Shown: positions 31,832-41,344 of the stretch, in pieces | Position numbering within the stretch: position 1 is the first letter of the stretch | How the letters are laid out: each line of letters begins with the position of its first letter | Position numbers and translations under genes: made by a program | Assembly: GCA_023266195.1 (NCBI GenBank) | Contig: JAHFRP010000007.1 | Location: 62,001 to 126,000 of the forward strand | From: Sulfuricella sp. | GTDB taxonomy: Bacteria; Pseudomonadota; Gammaproteobacteria; Burkholderiales; Sulfuricellaceae | DNA length: 64,000 nt | Direction: 5' to 3' | The notes under the pieces: model-generated | Database searches by the model: none | The model's input: the letters and a program-made list of their open reading frames with translations, nothing else | What the model was told of the DNA's origin: nothing

Positions 31832-34306
31832 TTACTCCACCGGCCACGCCGCCACTTGCGGCAGATGCCAGATGTCGCGGTTGTAGTCGAGGATGGTGCG
31901 GTCGCTGGAAAACTTGCCGCTGGCGGCGGTGTTGAGAATGCTCATGCGCGTCCAGCGTTCGGTGTCGCGGTAGACGCGGGCGACTTCCCGCTGCGCATCG
32001 ACATAGCCGCGGAAGTCCGCCGCCGTCAGCCAGGGGTCGCCGGCGCTGTAGATGGACTGGATGATCGAGTCGAAAATACCCGGCTCGAACAGGTTGAAAT
32101 GGCCGCTTTCCAGAAGCTGAATGACGCGGCGCAAATCCTCATCCGCGGCGACGATGGCGGCGGGATCGTAGCGGCCCCTGGCGGCGTCCACCTCCTCGGC
32201 GGTGAGGCCGAACAGGAAGAAATTGTCCGCCCCCACTTCCTCGCGGATTTCGATGTTGGCGCCGTCCAGCGTACCGATGGTGAGCGCGCCGTTCATCATG
32301 AATTTCATGTTGCCGGTGCCGGAGGCTTCCTTGCCGGCGGTGGAAATCTGCTCCGACAGGTCGGTGGCGGGGCAGATCACTTCCATCGCCGAGACCCGGT
32401 AATCGGGCAGGAACGCCAGTTTCAGCATGCCGTCGGTGGCGGGGTCGTCGTTGATCACCTTGGCCACCGACGCGATCAGCTTGATGATGCGCTTGGCGAT
32501 CATGTAGCCGGGCGCGGCCTTGCCGCCGATCAGCACGCAGCGCGGCGTCCAGTCCGCCGTGTCGTTGCGCTTGATGCGGTCGTAAAGGTGGATCACGTGC
32601 AGCACGTTCAACAGCTGGCGCTTGTACTCGTGAATGCGCTTGACCTGGACGTCGAACAGCGCCGCCGGATCGAACTCGATACCGCAGTCGCGCCGCACCA
32701 TTTCCGCCAGGCGCGCTTTATTGGCCTGCTTGACCGCGCGCCACTCGGCGCGGAACGCCGCGTCGTCGGCGTGGACAGCAAGCTCCTTCAGCCGGGGCAG
32801 GTCGGTGATCCAGCCTTCGCCGATGGTGCGGGTAATCAGCGCGTTCAGGGCCGGGTTGCTCCAGGCCAGCCAGCGGCGCGGCGTGACGCCGTTGGTCTTG
32901 TTGTTGAATTTTTCCGGCCACAGTTCGTGGAAATCGTGGAACAAGTGCTGGCGCAGCAACTGCGAATGCAATTCCGCCACGCCGTTGACCGAGGCGCTCG
33001 CCACCACGGCGAGATAGGCCATGCGGATCTGCGGCTCATTCCCTTCCTCGATGATCGACATGCGCCGCAGGCGGTCGGTGTCGCCCGGCCAGCGCAGCGC
33101 CACTTCGGCGAGGAAGCGGGCGTTGATTTCGCAGACGATGTCGAGGAGCCGCGGCAGCAGCCGGCCGAACATGCTCACCGGCCAGCGTTCCAGCGCCTCC
33201 GGCAGCAGCGTGTGGTTGGTGTAGGCGACGGTGTTGCGGGTAATCTCCCAGGCGGCGTCCCAGCCCAGGTCGTGCTTGTCCATCAGGAGGCGCATCAGCT
33301 CCGGCACCGCGCAGGTGGGATGGGTGTCGTTGAGCTGGAAGCAGTTCCTGGCGGCGAAGCCGCTGAAGTCGTGGCCGTGCGCGAGCACCCAGCCGCGCAG
33401 CACGTCCTGCAGGCTGGCTGAGGCGAGGAAATATTGCTGGCGCAGGCGCAGTTCCTTGCCGTTCTCGCTGGCATCGTTGGGGTAGAGCACCATGGTGATG
33501 TGCTCGGCGGCATTCTTGGCGGCGACCGATTCGGTGTAGCTGCCGGCGTTGAATTCGCCCAGGTCGAATTCGTCGGTGGCGGCCGCCTTCCACAGGCGCA
33601 GGGTGTTGACTGTGCCGTTGCGGTAGCCCGGAATGGGCACGTCGTAGGGCACCGCCATCACGTCCTGAGAGTTGACCCAGCGCGCGCGCAGCGTGCCGTC
33701 GGCGCGGGTATGAAACTCGGAATGGCCGCCGAACCCGACCCTGACCATGAATTCCGGCCGCTCGATTTCCCACGGATTGCCGTCGCGCAGCCAGTGGTCG
33801 GGCTCTTCCAGCTGGTTGCCGTTGTCGATTTTCTGGCGGAACATGCCGTATTCGTAGCGGATGCCGTAGCCCATCACCGGCAATTGCAGCGTCGCGCAGC
33901 TATCCAGGAAGCACGCGGCCAAGCGCCCCAGGCCGCCGTTGCCGAGGCCGGCGTCGTGTTCCTGATCGGCGATTTCCTCCAGCACCAGGCCCAGCTTGCG
34001 CAGCGCATCCTTGGTCGGCCCGTTCACGTCCAGATTCAGCATCGCATTGCCGAGCGCCCGCCCCATCAGGAATTCCAGCGACAGGTAATAGGTGCGCTTG
34101 CAGCGGGCTTCCTCGTAGGCGTACTGGGTGTTCTTCCAGCGCTCCACCAGACGGTCGCGCAGCGACAGCGACAGCGAGGTGTAGACGTGATAGGCCGCCA
34201 GGCACATCTTGTCGCGCCCCAGGGTATGGCTGAAATAGCGGCGGAAGTCATCGACGATGCTGTCGGCGTCCATGCCCAGCGCGGGCAGTTCGGTGATGCC
34301 CTGCAC
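31832..34306 (-). CDS. glgP: Glycogen/starch/alpha-glucan phosphorylase
   Basis: Releases glucose-1-phosphate from glycogen; PLP-dependent, 824 aa as usual. GLGNGGLGRLAACF (about 125) is the glucan-site loop, NGVTPRRWL and KRIHEYKRQLLN precede the PLP lysine in EASGTGNMKFMMNGA. No ATG fits the 5' end: the GTG at 34306 and ATG at 34273 lack a good ribosome site, whereas GGAGAG at about 34345-34350 sits just before ATC/ATT codons in the same frame. A rare non-ATG start cannot be excluded. No other glycogen genes are present here. Confidence 0.94.
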   Translation of the reverse strand: MQGITELPALGMDADSIVDDFRRYFSHTLGRDKMCLAAYHVYTSLSLSLRDRLVERWKNTQYAYEEARCKRTYYLSLEFLMGRALGNAMLNLDVNGPTKDALRKLGLVLEEIADQEHDAGLGNGGLGRLAACFLDSCATLQLPVMGYGIRYEYGMFRQKIDNGNQLEEPDHWLRDGNPWEIERPEFMVRVGFGGHSEFHTRADGTLRARWVNSQDVMAVPYDVPIPGYRNGTVNTLRLWKAAATDEFDLGEFNAGSYTESVAAKNAAEHITMVLYPNDASENGKELRLRQQYFLASASLQDVLRGWVLAHGHDFSGFAARNCFQLNDTHPTCAVPELMRLLMDKHDLGWDAAWEITRNTVAYTNHTLLPEALERWPVSMFGRLLPRLLDIVCEINARFLAEVALRWPGDTDRLRRMSIIEEGNEPQIRMAYLAVVASASVNGVAELHSQLLRQHLFHDFHELWPEKFNNKTNGVTPRRWLAWSNPALNALITRTIGEGWITDLPRLKELAVHADDAAFRAEWRAVKQANKARLAEMVRRDCGIEFDPAALFDVQVKRIHEYKRQLLNVLHVIHLYDRIKRNDTADWTPRCVLIGGKAAPGYMIAKRIIKLIASVAKVINDDPATDGMLKLAFLPDYRVSAMEVICPATDLSEQISTAGKEASGTGNMKFMMNGALTIGTLDGANIEIREEVGADNFFLFGLTAEEVDAARGRYDPAAIVAADEDLRRVIQLLESGHFNLFEPGIFDSIIQSIYSAGDPWLTAADFRGYVDAQREVARVYRDTERWTRMSILNTAASGKFSSDRTILDYNRDIWHLPQVAAWPVE

Positions 34307-34354
34307 CGGGCGGCTGAGGATAAGCGGTTCGGTATGAATGATGGCTCTCCAGGG

Positions 34355-34417
34355 TCAGTTTTCAGCTATCCGTTGTCAGTAAAGCGGGCGGCCGCCGCCT
34401 TCAACTGAAAACTGATT
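34355..34417. repeat. Inverted repeat, CAGTTTTCAG family
   Basis: TCAGTTTTCAG (34355-34365) and CTGAAAACTGA (34407-34417), 11 bp perfect, in the spacer between glgP and ubiB. The stretch ACTGAAAACTGATTACTGGT is typical of small palindromic repeats scattered in bacterial genomes. It partly overlaps the likely glgP leader. Confidence 0.65.
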
Positions 34418-34433
34418 ACTGGTGACTGAATAA

Positions 34434-35969
34434 TTACGATTCCGGCAGCAGCACGCCCAGCCACGGCAGCAGCTGGCCCAGCAGCACCAGCGCCAACAGG
34501 GCGGCGATCAGCAGCATCCAGCGCCGTTCGCGCGCGTCCCTGGCGCGCAGTTCCTCGCGCAGGCGCTGGATTTCGCCGCCTTCGCTCAGGGCGCGGTGCG
34601 CAAGCCGCGGCAGCTGCGGCAGCAAGGTGCCCCACTGCGGCGCCTCGGCCCTGATCGATTTGACCAGGCCGCGCCAGCCGAGTTGCTCGCTCATCCATTG
34701 TTCCAGGAAGGGCTTGGCGGTTTTCCACAAATCCAGGTCGGGGTCGAGCTGGCGGCCCAGGCCTTCGATGTTGAGCAGGGTTTTTTGCAGCATCACCAGC
34801 TGCGGCTGGATCACCACGCCGAAGCGGCGCGAGGTCTGGAACAGGCGCAACAGGAAGCGGCCGAAGGAGATTTCCTTGAGCGGGCGGTCGAAGATCGGCT
34901 CGGACACTGCGCGGATCGCCGCCTCGAAATCGTCCATCCGGGTTTCTGCGGGCGCCCAGCCGGCCTCGATGTGGGCCTGGGCGACGCGCTTGTAGTCGCG
35001 GTTGAAGAAGGCGAGGAAATTCTGCGCCAGATAGTTCTTGTCGCTGTCGGTGAGGGTGGCCATGATGCCGAAGTCGAGCGCGATGTAGCGCCCCTCCGGG
35101 CTGACCAGGATGTTGCCGGGATGCATGTCGGCATGGAAGAAGCCGTCGCGGAACACCTGGGTGAAGAAGATCGTCACGCCGTCCTCGGCCAGCTTCGGGA
35201 TGTCCACGCCCTGGGTGCGCAGGCGCGCAACCTGGCTCACCGGCGTGCCGGCCATGCGCTCCATCACCATCACGTCGCTGTGGCACCAGTCCCAGTAGAT
35301 TTCCGGCACCAGCAGCAGGTCGGAATCCTGAAAATTGCGCCGCAGCTGGCTGCCGTTGGCGGCCTCGCGCATCAGGTCGAGTTCGTCTTCCAGGTGCTTT
35401 TCGAATTCGGCCACCACCTCGCGCGGGCGCAGGCGCTTGCCGTCCTGCCACAGGCTTTCGACCAGGCCGGCGCCGGCATACAGCAGCGCGACGTCGTGGG
35501 CGATCACCGGGGCGATGTTGGGGCGCAATATCTTGACCGCCGCGGCGCGGCCGTCGTGCAGGCGGGCGAAGTGCACTTGCGCCACCGAAGCGCTCGCCAC
35601 CGGAACGGGGTCGAATTCGGCAAACACCTCGCTGGCCGGCTTGCCGTAAGCCTGCCGGATGGAGGCCAGGGCGATTTCCGGCGCGAACGGCGGCACCCGG
35701 TCCTGCAGCCGGGCCAGCTCGTCGGCGATGTCGGCGGGAATCAGGTCGCGCCGGGTGGACAGCACCTGCCCGAACTTGACGAAGATCGGCCCCAGCGTTT
35801 CCAGCGCCATCCTGAGCCGCACGCCGCGCGGCGCGTCGAGCGGACGCCAGAACAGCGCGATCCTGACCAGCGGGCGCAGCCAGCGGAAGCGTTCATGGCC
35901 GAGGACGAATTCCTCCAGGCCGTAGCTGAGGACGATGTGGAGGATTTTGGCGAGGCGCAGGAGTTTCAT
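34434..35969 (-). CDS. ubiB: UbiB/ABC1 (AarF) atypical kinase, ubiquinone biosynthesis
   Basis: A 511-aa membrane-attached atypical kinase/ATPase required for ubiquinone synthesis. KxGQ motif in [13 protein letters not shown]-rich loop ASASVAQVH replacing the P-loop, ExD and the catalytic HADMHPGN, then DFG in LDFGIMATL; two C-terminal transmembrane helices (about 467-511) anchor it. The ATG at 35969 ([10 protein letters not shown]) is preferred to an upstream frame extension. It ends the leftward run ubiE-tim44-like-ubiJ-ubiB, the betaproteobacterial arrangement. Confidence 0.95.
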   Translation of the reverse strand: MKLLRLAKILHIVLSYGLEEFVLGHERFRWLRPLVRIALFWRPLDAPRGVRLRMALETLGPIFVKFGQVLSTRRDLIPADIADELARLQDRVPPFAPEIALASIRQAYGKPASEVFAEFDPVPVASASVAQVHFARLHDGRAAAVKILRPNIAPVIAHDVALLYAGAGLVESLWQDGKRLRPREVVAEFEKHLEDELDLMREAANGSQLRRNFQDSDLLLVPEIYWDWCHSDVMVMERMAGTPVSQVARLRTQGVDIPKLAEDGVTIFFTQVFRDGFFHADMHPGNILVSPEGRYIALDFGIMATLTDSDKNYLAQNFLAFFNRDYKRVAQAHIEAGWAPAETRMDDFEAAIRAVSEPIFDRPLKEISFGRFLLRLFQTSRRFGVVIQPQLVMLQKTLLNIEGLGRQLDPDLDLWKTAKPFLEQWMSEQLGWRGLVKSIRAEAPQWGTLLPQLPRLAHRALSEGGEIQRLREELRARDARERRWMLLIAALLALVLLGQLLPWLGVLLPES

Positions 35970-35984
35970 TTTGATTTTATCGGC

Positions 35985-36052
35985 TGCAAAAAGGCGCAAA
36001 AAGCACAAGGGAAAACTTGGGTCTGTGCATTTTGCACTTTTTTGCGGCTATG
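35985..36052. repeat. Imperfect inverted repeat, CAAAAAG/CTTTTTTG family
   Basis: GGCTGCAAAAAGGCGCAAAA with AGCACAAGG on the left and a partly complementary TGTGCATTTTGCACTTTTTTGCGGC on the right, in the spacer between ubiJ and ubiB. Pairing is imperfect. Part of a half element (CCGCAAAGGCGCGAGGGCGC) also occurs at about 43608-43628. Confidence 0.5.
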
Positions 36053-36066
36053 GTTTTTTTGAAGTT

Positions 36067-36675
36067 TCATTGCTTGTGGTTGAGTCGCTCGATTTTTTGT
36101 TCAAGCCGCTCGACCCGCTCGCGCAGCTTGTCCACTTCGCCTGCAAAGCTACGCGCGGCTTCCGGCTGGGCAAGCAGCGGGCTTTCTTCCTGCCAGTGTC
36201 CGGCCCAGGCTTGGGCGAGCGTGGCGGCGGCATTCTTGTGCCAGTCGAGCACGCCTTTGGCGCCGGAAGCCAGCTTATGCGCCGCGACGTCGCCGACCAC
36301 CCGGCTCAGGTCTTCTTCCGTGTCCCAGCGCAGCTGGCCGAATATTTCCGCCAGCTCCCGTGCCAGCCCGGCATTCTCCCCAGCGGCGGCAAAGCGCGTG
36401 GCGGGTTCCGACGCAAGCAGCCAGGCCAGAGGATTGGGCGTCAGGACGGCATCGATGGGCGCGCCGGCTGCCGCCGGGGCGACGCTGCCGTCGGGCTGGA
36501 TGGCGAGCCCGACGGGCGCCGGCGGCAGGCGCAGGACTTTTCCGGCATGCGGCCGCAGCCGCGCCATGGCCCCGGATTGCTGCTTGAGCAGGTGATTGAG
36601 AAGCCCGGCCAGCGCGGCTCCGGGCAAGGCCGAAAGCGCGCCGCCGGGCTGTTTGCGCGGCGTTTCCGGGTTCAA
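36067..36675 (-). CDS. ubiJ: UbiJ, SCP2-domain ubiquinone biosynthesis accessory protein
   Basis: A 202-aa protein with an SCP2-like lipid-binding domain (about 20-120: LLNHLLKQQSGAMARLRPHAGKV, LAIQPDGSV) and a C-terminal coiled coil (EVDKLRERVERLEQKIERL), the UbiJ/YigP layout. UbiJ is a core of the soluble ubiquinone complex. The start is uncertain: TTG at 36675, 4 bp after the upstream stop with AGCAGG ahead, gives the family length; an ATG at 36717 would overlap the upstream gene by 38 bp. Position between ubiE and ubiB supports the call. Confidence 0.88.
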   Translation of the reverse strand: MNPETPRKQPGGALSALPGAALAGLLNHLLKQQSGAMARLRPHAGKVLRLPPAPVGLAIQPDGSVAPAAAGAPIDAVLTPNPLAWLLASEPATRFAAAGENAGLARELAEIFGQLRWDTEEDLSRVVGDVAAHKLASGAKGVLDWHKNAAATLAQAWAGHWQEESPLLAQPEAARSFAGEVDKLRERVERLEQKIERLNHKQ

Positions 36676-36679
36676 ATCG

Positions 36680-37492
36680 TCAGACCTGCTGGATGCCCGA
36701 GATGAACCAGGTGGCATTGGGCTGGGACAGGGATTTCTGGATGTGCCAGATTTCGTTGAATGCTTCCGCCGGGGCGTTGGCTTCTTCGCGGATCATGCCG
36801 GAAAAGCGCACGCTGGCGATGACCAGATCGCTTTCGGTCACCACGTCGGCCATCTCGGCGTTGAGGGTGACCACTTCGGTCTTGTTCGGCTTGCCGCCGC
36901 GCTCCTGGATTTGCAGGCTGATCTCGGCGTACATTTCCGGCGTGACGAATTCGTGGATGTCGTTGATGTCGCCGCGGTCGTTGGCATCCTGCAGGCGCAG
37001 GAAATTCTTTTTCGCCTCGCGCAGGAATGGCTCGTCCTCGAACCAGGCTGGGCGGGAGCCGGCGCTTGCCGCGGCCGGGGCGGCATAACCCGTCGCGGCG
37101 GCCATGTCGGCCACGACTGCTCGTTCCGTGTGGCCGGCGTACTGCGCCGGTTGCGGCTGGGGCTTGCGCAGCATGCGGATGATGAAGAACACGCCCGCAG
37201 CCAGCGCCAGGATCATCAGGATATCGCCGAAGCCGCCTCCAAGGCCGTGCCCCATGAACATCGAGGCGAGCAGGCCGCCGGCGGCCAGTCCGGCCAGCGG
37301 GCCGAGCCATTTGCCGGGCCCGGCCGGGGCGGGTGCCGCGGCAGGAGCTTGTGCCGGCTTCGCCGGCGCGGGCGACATCTGGCGCTGCTTGCCGATGCTG
37401 CTGCCGCCGCCGAAGCGCCGGGCATCGGCATCATGAATGGTCAAGCCGAATCCGATCAGCGCAACAAAAAATACGGTAAGAAACTTGTACAT
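36680..37492 (-). CDS. Tim44-like domain protein
   Basis: A 270-aa envelope protein: signal peptide or anchor (residues 1-24; then DADARRFGGGSS, typical of this family), Ala/Pro-rich segment, hydrophobic segments around 70-115 (GGFGDILMILALAAGVFFIIRML), and a C-terminal Tim44-like domain (about 160-265: AKKNFLRLQDANDRGDINDI, EIWHIQKSL). Bacterial members are conserved beside ubi genes but their role is unknown. The ATG at 37492 has GGAGG 6 bp upstream. It lies between ubiE and ubiJ. Confidence 0.87.
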   Translation of the reverse strand: MYKFLTVFFVALIGFGLTIHDADARRFGGGSSIGKQRQMSPAPAKPAQAPAAAPAPAGPGKWLGPLAGLAAGGLLASMFMGHGLGGGFGDILMILALAAGVFFIIRMLRKPQPQPAQYAGHTERAVVADMAAATGYAAPAAASAGSRPAWFEDEPFLREAKKNFLRLQDANDRGDINDIHEFVTPEMYAEISLQIQERGGKPNKTEVVTLNAEMADVVTESDLVIASVRFSGMIREEANAPAEAFNEIWHIQKSLSQPNATWFISGIQQV

Positions 37493-37507
37493 GCGAACCT
37501 CCTGCAA

Positions 37508-38242
37508 TTACAGCTTGAAACCCTTGTGCAGAGCGACGACGCCCGCTGTCAGGTTGAAATATTCGACCCGCTCGAAGCCGGCTTGTTGCATCATCTGTTT
37601 CAGCTCTTCCTGGCCGGGGTGCATGCGGATGGACTCGGCGAGGTAGCGGTAGCTTTCCTCGTCGTCCGCCACCAGCTTGCCCATCACCGGCAGCGCCTTG
37701 AACGAATAAAGGTCGTACAGCGGCTGCAGCGGCTTCCATATCTTGGAGAATTCCAGCACCAGCAGGCGCCCGCCGGGGCGCAGTACGCGGTACATCTCCT
37801 TCAGCGCCGCGTCCTTGTGGGTCATGTTGCGCAAGCCGAAAGCCACGGTGACGCAATCGAAACGATTGCCCGGGAACGGCAGCTTCTCGCCGTCGCACTG
37901 CGCCGCCAGGGGCACGATGCCATCGTCCAGCAGCCGGTCGCGGCCGACCTGGAGCATCGAGCTGTTGATGTCGGTGAGGATCACCTGGCCGCTTTGGCCG
38001 ACGCGCTTGGCGAAATGGCGCGACAGGTCGCCGCTGCCGCCGGCGATGTCGAGCACCCGGCTGCCTTCCCGCGTGCCGCTTTGCTCGATGGTGAAGTGTT
38101 TCCACAACCGATGCAGCCCGGCCGACATCAGATCGTTCATCAGGTCGTAGCGCTCTGCCACGGAGTGGAAGACTTCAGCGACTTTCTTGGCTTTTTCCGA
38201 TTCCTCGACAGTCTGGAAACCGAAATGGGTGGTTTTTTCCAT
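37508..38242 (-). CDS. ubiE: Ubiquinone/menaquinone C-methyltransferase
   Basis: SAM-dependent C-methylation in ubiquinone (and possibly menaquinone) synthesis; 244 aa. Family signature [22 protein letters not shown] near residue 27, SAM motif [12 protein letters not shown], second signature [16 protein letters not shown]. The ATG at 38242 begins MEKTTHFGF, the known N-terminus; the longer frame runs into the promoter. It is first in the leftward ubi run and divergent from phoB across 171 bp. Confidence 0.96.
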   Translation of the reverse strand: MEKTTHFGFQTVEESEKAKKVAEVFHSVAERYDLMNDLMSAGLHRLWKHFTIEQSGTREGSRVLDIAGGSGDLSRHFAKRVGQSGQVILTDINSSMLQVGRDRLLDDGIVPLAAQCDGEKLPFPGNRFDCVTVAFGLRNMTHKDAALKEMYRVLRPGGRLLVLEFSKIWKPLQPLYDLYSFKALPVMGKLVADDEESYRYLAESIRMHPGQEELKQMMQQAGFERVEYFNLTAGVVALHKGFKL

Positions 38243-38345
38243 GCGGGTAAGATGGGGCGTTTGGCTAATATAGAAAGGGGAAATCATAACCGAGTTGGGG
38301 TAAAACATAAACCGGCCGGAACGTGCCCATATCGCCGCGCATTTT

Positions 38346-38363
38346 TTGTCATCAAAATGTCAC
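38346..38363. promoter_or_regulatory. Pho box upstream of phoB
   Basis: TTGTCAT-CAAA-ATGTCAC: two 7-bp half-sites 11 bp apart, close to the consensus CTGTCATAAAACTGTCAC. ATTGACG follows directly as a weak third half-site. CATAATAT at 38372-38379 is a plausible -10. PhoB should autoactivate its own gene here. The site is 50 bp from the phoB ATG. Confidence 0.8.
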
Positions 38364-38413
38364 ATTGACGGCATAATATCCGCTGCTTTAATCTGATCTC
38401 GTTTACACAGGCC

Positions 38414-39109
38414 ATGCCGGCGACGATTCTGGTGGTAGAGGACGAACCCGCGATCCGGGAACTGGTGGTGCTCAACCTGCAGCAGGCCGGCCATCGCCCG
38501 GTGGTGGCCGACAGCGCCGAGCTGGCGCTGGCGTCGATGCGCGATGCGCTGCCCGACCTGATCCTGCTCGACTGGATGCTGCCGGGCATGAGCGGGGTGG
38601 AATTCGCCCGACGTATCAAGGCCGATGCCTACACCAGGCAGGTGCCGATCATCATGCTCACGGCGCGGGGCGATGAGCAGGACAAGATCACCGGCCTGGA
38701 AATCGGCGCCGACGATTACATCACCAAGCCTTTTTCCCCGCGCGAGCTGAACGCCCGCATCAAGGCGGTTCTGCGCCGCCTGGCGCCGGAGATGGCGGGC
38801 GACCTGGTGGAAATGGCGGGCTTGCGGCTCGACCCCGCCACGCACCGGGTGGCCGGCAACGACCGGACGATCGAACTGGGGCCGACCGAATTCCGTCTGC
38901 TGCACTTTTTCATGACCCGGCCCGAGCGGGTGCACTCCCGCGCGCAGATGCTCGACCAGGTATGGGGCAATCATGTCTTCGTCGAGGATCGCACCGTGGA
39001 CGTGCATATCCGCCGCCTGCGCCGCGCACTTGAAGCATCCGGCCACGATGTCCTGATCCAGACCGTGCGCGGATCGGGCTATCGCTTCTCGGCGCGCGCC
39101 GAGGAGTGA
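38414..39109 (+). CDS. phoB: Phosphate regulon response regulator PhoB
   Basis: A 231-aa OmpR-type regulator. Receiver domain (1-120) with D53 as phospho-acceptor in LLDWMLPG and the switch Lys in [10 protein letters not shown]-terminal winged helix (about 130-228: [34 protein letters not shown]). It activates phosphate-scavenging genes at Pho boxes, and one lies in front of it. phoR follows after 71 bp. Confidence 0.96.
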   Translation: MPATILVVEDEPAIRELVVLNLQQAGHRPVVADSAELALASMRDALPDLILLDWMLPGMSGVEFARRIKADAYTRQVPIIMLTARGDEQDKITGLEIGADDYITKPFSPRELNARIKAVLRRLAPEMAGDLVEMAGLRLDPATHRVAGNDRTIELGPTEFRLLHFFMTRPERVHSRAQMLDQVWGNHVFVEDRTVDVHIRRLRRALEASGHDVLIQTVRGSGYRFSARAEE

Positions 39110-39113
39110 GCGG

Positions 39114-39131
39114 GCGTCATAGAATTGTCAT
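39114..39131. promoter_or_regulatory. Second Pho box-like site between phoB and phoR
   Basis: GCGTCAT-AGAA-TTGTCAT, two half-sites with 11-bp periodicity, 5 bp after the phoB stop codon and 50 bp before the phoR ATG. It might provide an internal phosphate-responsive promoter for phoR. It was recognised by eye; the first half-site departs from consensus at one position. Confidence 0.6.
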
Positions 39132-39180
39132 CATGAGCGGTCTACAATAGCGCCCATGCTCGGTTCCCGATCTTTCTCCC

Positions 39181-40515
39181 ATGTCTAGTTTCTGGCTTCG
39201 CCCTGCCGCCACCTTGTCAACCCTGGCCGCTTTTCCGCTGGTGCTGTGGGCAGCGGTGGGCGCCGTGCCGGCGCTGTCGCTGTTTGTCGCGCTGCTGTTG
39301 TCCTACCTGCTGCATCACTTGTACAACCTGCGCGCGTTGGCCGGATGGCTGAACAAGCCGGACGTGGCGACAGTGCCGCACGGCTCGGGCTTGTGGGAAG
39401 AAGTTTTTTCCGTGCTGTACCAGCGCGAGCGGTTGCAATCGTACAGCCGGCAGTCTCTTTCCACTGCGCTGGAGCGGTTCCAGAGCGCCGGTGAGGCGAT
39501 GCCCGACGGCATCGTGATGCTCAACAGCGGCGACCAGATCGAGTGGTGCAACCCGGTGGCCGAAGACCAGTTCGGCCTCAACCTGGCCCGCGACCGCGGC
39601 CAGTGGCTGACGTACCTGATCCGCCAGGCCCAGTTTACCGATTACCTGGCGGCGCATAATTACCGTGAGCCGTTGATTTTCAAGCCCACCCGAAACCGCG
39701 AACTGGTTTTGTCGCTCCAGCTGATCCCGTTCGGCGACGAGCAGAAACTCCTGATCAGCCGCGACATCACCCAGCTTGAGCGGGTGGAAACCATGCGCCG
39801 CGACTTCGTCGCCAACGTGTCCCACGAACTGAGCACGCCGCTGACCGTGGTCGGCGGCTTTCTCGAAACCCTGGCGGACATGACGCACCTGGACGAGGCC
39901 CAGACCAAACATTACCTGGATCTGATGCTGGACCAGACCTCGCGCATGCAGCATCTGGTGAAGGATCTGCTGACGCTGTCCCGGCTGGAGAGCAACCATT
40001 CGGCCCATGCGGAAGTGAAAATCGACGTGCCCCGCCTGCTGCGGGCACTGTTCCGGGAGGCGCAGACCTTGAGTGGCGGGCGCCACCGGCTGCGGCTGAA
40101 CCTGGACAGCACGCATTGGCTGCTGGGCAACGAGGCCGAACTGCATAGCGCGTTTGGCAACCTGACCAGCAACGCCATCCGCTACACCTCGGAGAACGGA
40201 GAAATCGTCTTGCAGTGGGAAGAATGGGAGGGCGAGGGCGTGTTCAGCGTGCAGGACAGCGGCATCGGCATCGAGCCGCAACATATCCCGCGCCTGACCG
40301 AGCGGTTTTACCGGGTCGATCGCAGCCGTTCGCGCGAAACCGGCGGCACCGGGCTGGGCTTGGCCATTGCCAAACACGCCCTGACACGCCATCAGGCGCG
40401 GCTGGAAATCGAAAGCACCCCTGGCCGGGGCAGCACATTCAGCGCCTGTTTTCCGGCGCGGCGGCTGATCGAAGCCTCCAAACCGCTTGGTCGCGAAGAG
40501 GCGCAGGATTCGTAA
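39181..40515 (+). CDS. phoR: Phosphate regulon sensor kinase PhoR
   Basis: A 444-aa sensor kinase: two N-terminal transmembrane helices (about 10-48), PhoR accessory linker, PAS domain (about 98-190: MPDGIVMLNSGDQIEWCN), DHp helix with His215 in FVANVSHELSTPLTVV, and ATPase domain with NLTSNAIRYTSENG (N box), VQDSGIGIE and GGTGLGLAI. The residue after HEL is Ser rather than the usual Arg. It pairs with PhoB. It converges with the DUF47 gene. Confidence 0.95.
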   Translation: MSSFWLRPAATLSTLAAFPLVLWAAVGAVPALSLFVALLLSYLLHHLYNLRALAGWLNKPDVATVPHGSGLWEEVFSVLYQRERLQSYSRQSLSTALERFQSAGEAMPDGIVMLNSGDQIEWCNPVAEDQFGLNLARDRGQWLTYLIRQAQFTDYLAAHNYREPLIFKPTRNRELVLSLQLIPFGDEQKLLISRDITQLERVETMRRDFVANVSHELSTPLTVVGGFLETLADMTHLDEAQTKHYLDLMLDQTSRMQHLVKDLLTLSRLESNHSAHAEVKIDVPRLLRALFREAQTLSGGRHRLRLNLDSTHWLLGNEAELHSAFGNLTSNAIRYTSENGEIVLQWEEWEGEGVFSVQDSGIGIEPQHIPRLTERFYRVDRSRSRETGGTGLGLAIAKHALTRHQARLEIESTPGRGSTFSACFPARRLIEASKPLGREEAQDS

Positions 40516-40530
40516 TAAAGCTGATTTACT

Positions 40531-40592
40531 TGTCGCCCCGGCGAAGGCCGGAATGATGAATTCCGAAATCCCCAAGCGGGCTTCCCGCCCGG
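40531..40592. repeat. Half of a dRS3-type 'CCCCGGCGAAGGCCGGAATGA' repeat
   Basis: TCGCCCCGGCGAAGGCCGGA (40534-40553) followed by ATGATGAATTCC, then CGGGCTTCCCGCCCG (about 40577-40591), a short hairpin. It sits between the converging phoR and DUF47 genes and may terminate one or both. Confidence 0.5.
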
Positions 40593-41234
40593 TCAGCAGA
40601 TTTTCACCACGATGTCGTGCAACGTGTTGGCGCAATGTGCCATGCGGTCGGCGGCGTTGGAAAGGTGGCGGTAGATTTCGCGGCGCTTGAACATGTCGAT
40701 GAAGTCCTCTCCCTGAAACAGTTCGGCGAGGGCCTGGCGGTACAGCCTTTCCACCTTGTGCTCCGCCTTGCGCGCCACATCGGCGTCTTCCGCCGCCGGT
40801 TCGGGGGCGGAGCCGAGCTTGCCGTAGCCGCTGACCAGTGCGTCCACCCCGTTTTTCAGCAGGCGCGCCATTTCCAGCATGAAGAGATCGGGAGCGACGC
40901 CCAGCATGTCCATTTCGTTCACCGTGCTCTTGCAGTAGTTCACCACCTCGTCGAGGTCGGTGATGGCGCGGTAGATGTCCTCGCGGTCGATCGGTGTGGA
41001 AAAAGCCTCGTTCAGGGTATGCAGGTTCCGGACCTTGATGGTGTCCGCCTCGTGCTCGTCCTTCTTGATCTCGTTGCCGAACTCCGGGTTGCCGGTTTCC
41101 ATGAAGGCGACCAGCACATCGACGGTGCGGGCGACCATGACGCTTTGCTCGGCCAGCAGCTTGAAGAAATCGGGCGACTTGGGAAACACATGGTCGAACA
41201 GGGCTGAAAAGTAGGGTTTGGATTTTTCGCTCAT
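40593..41234 (-). CDS. DUF47/TIGR00153 PhoU-like regulator of phosphate transport
   Basis: A 213-aa all-helical protein of the PhoU-like DUF47 family (YkaA in E. coli): FVAFMETGNPEF, KKDEHEADTI, PIDREDIYRAITDLDEVV, then HKVERLYRQALAELF and RREIYRHLSNAADR. Such proteins usually sit directly beside pit and are thought to tune the low-affinity phosphate carrier. Here pit (43736-44773) is on the same strand but 2.5 kb upstream, with the SulP gene inserted between them in the opposite direction. Adjacent to phoBR, so a phosphate role is well supported. Confidence 0.9.
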   Translation of the reverse strand: MSEKSKPYFSALFDHVFPKSPDFFKLLAEQSVMVARTVDVLVAFMETGNPEFGNEIKKDEHEADTIKVRNLHTLNEAFSTPIDREDIYRAITDLDEVVNYCKSTVNEMDMLGVAPDLFMLEMARLLKNGVDALVSGYGKLGSAPEPAAEDADVARKAEHKVERLYRQALAELFQGEDFIDMFKRREIYRHLSNAADRMAHCANTLHDIVVKIC

Positions 41235-41344
41235 TGCCTGAATGCTCTTGCGGTAAGGGGCTTCGTTAATCGATATATTTTTTGACCGGCCGCCAACAGG
41301 ATTATCATACTACCAGTCGTCAGCAGACTGATTCCCGAGGCGCC

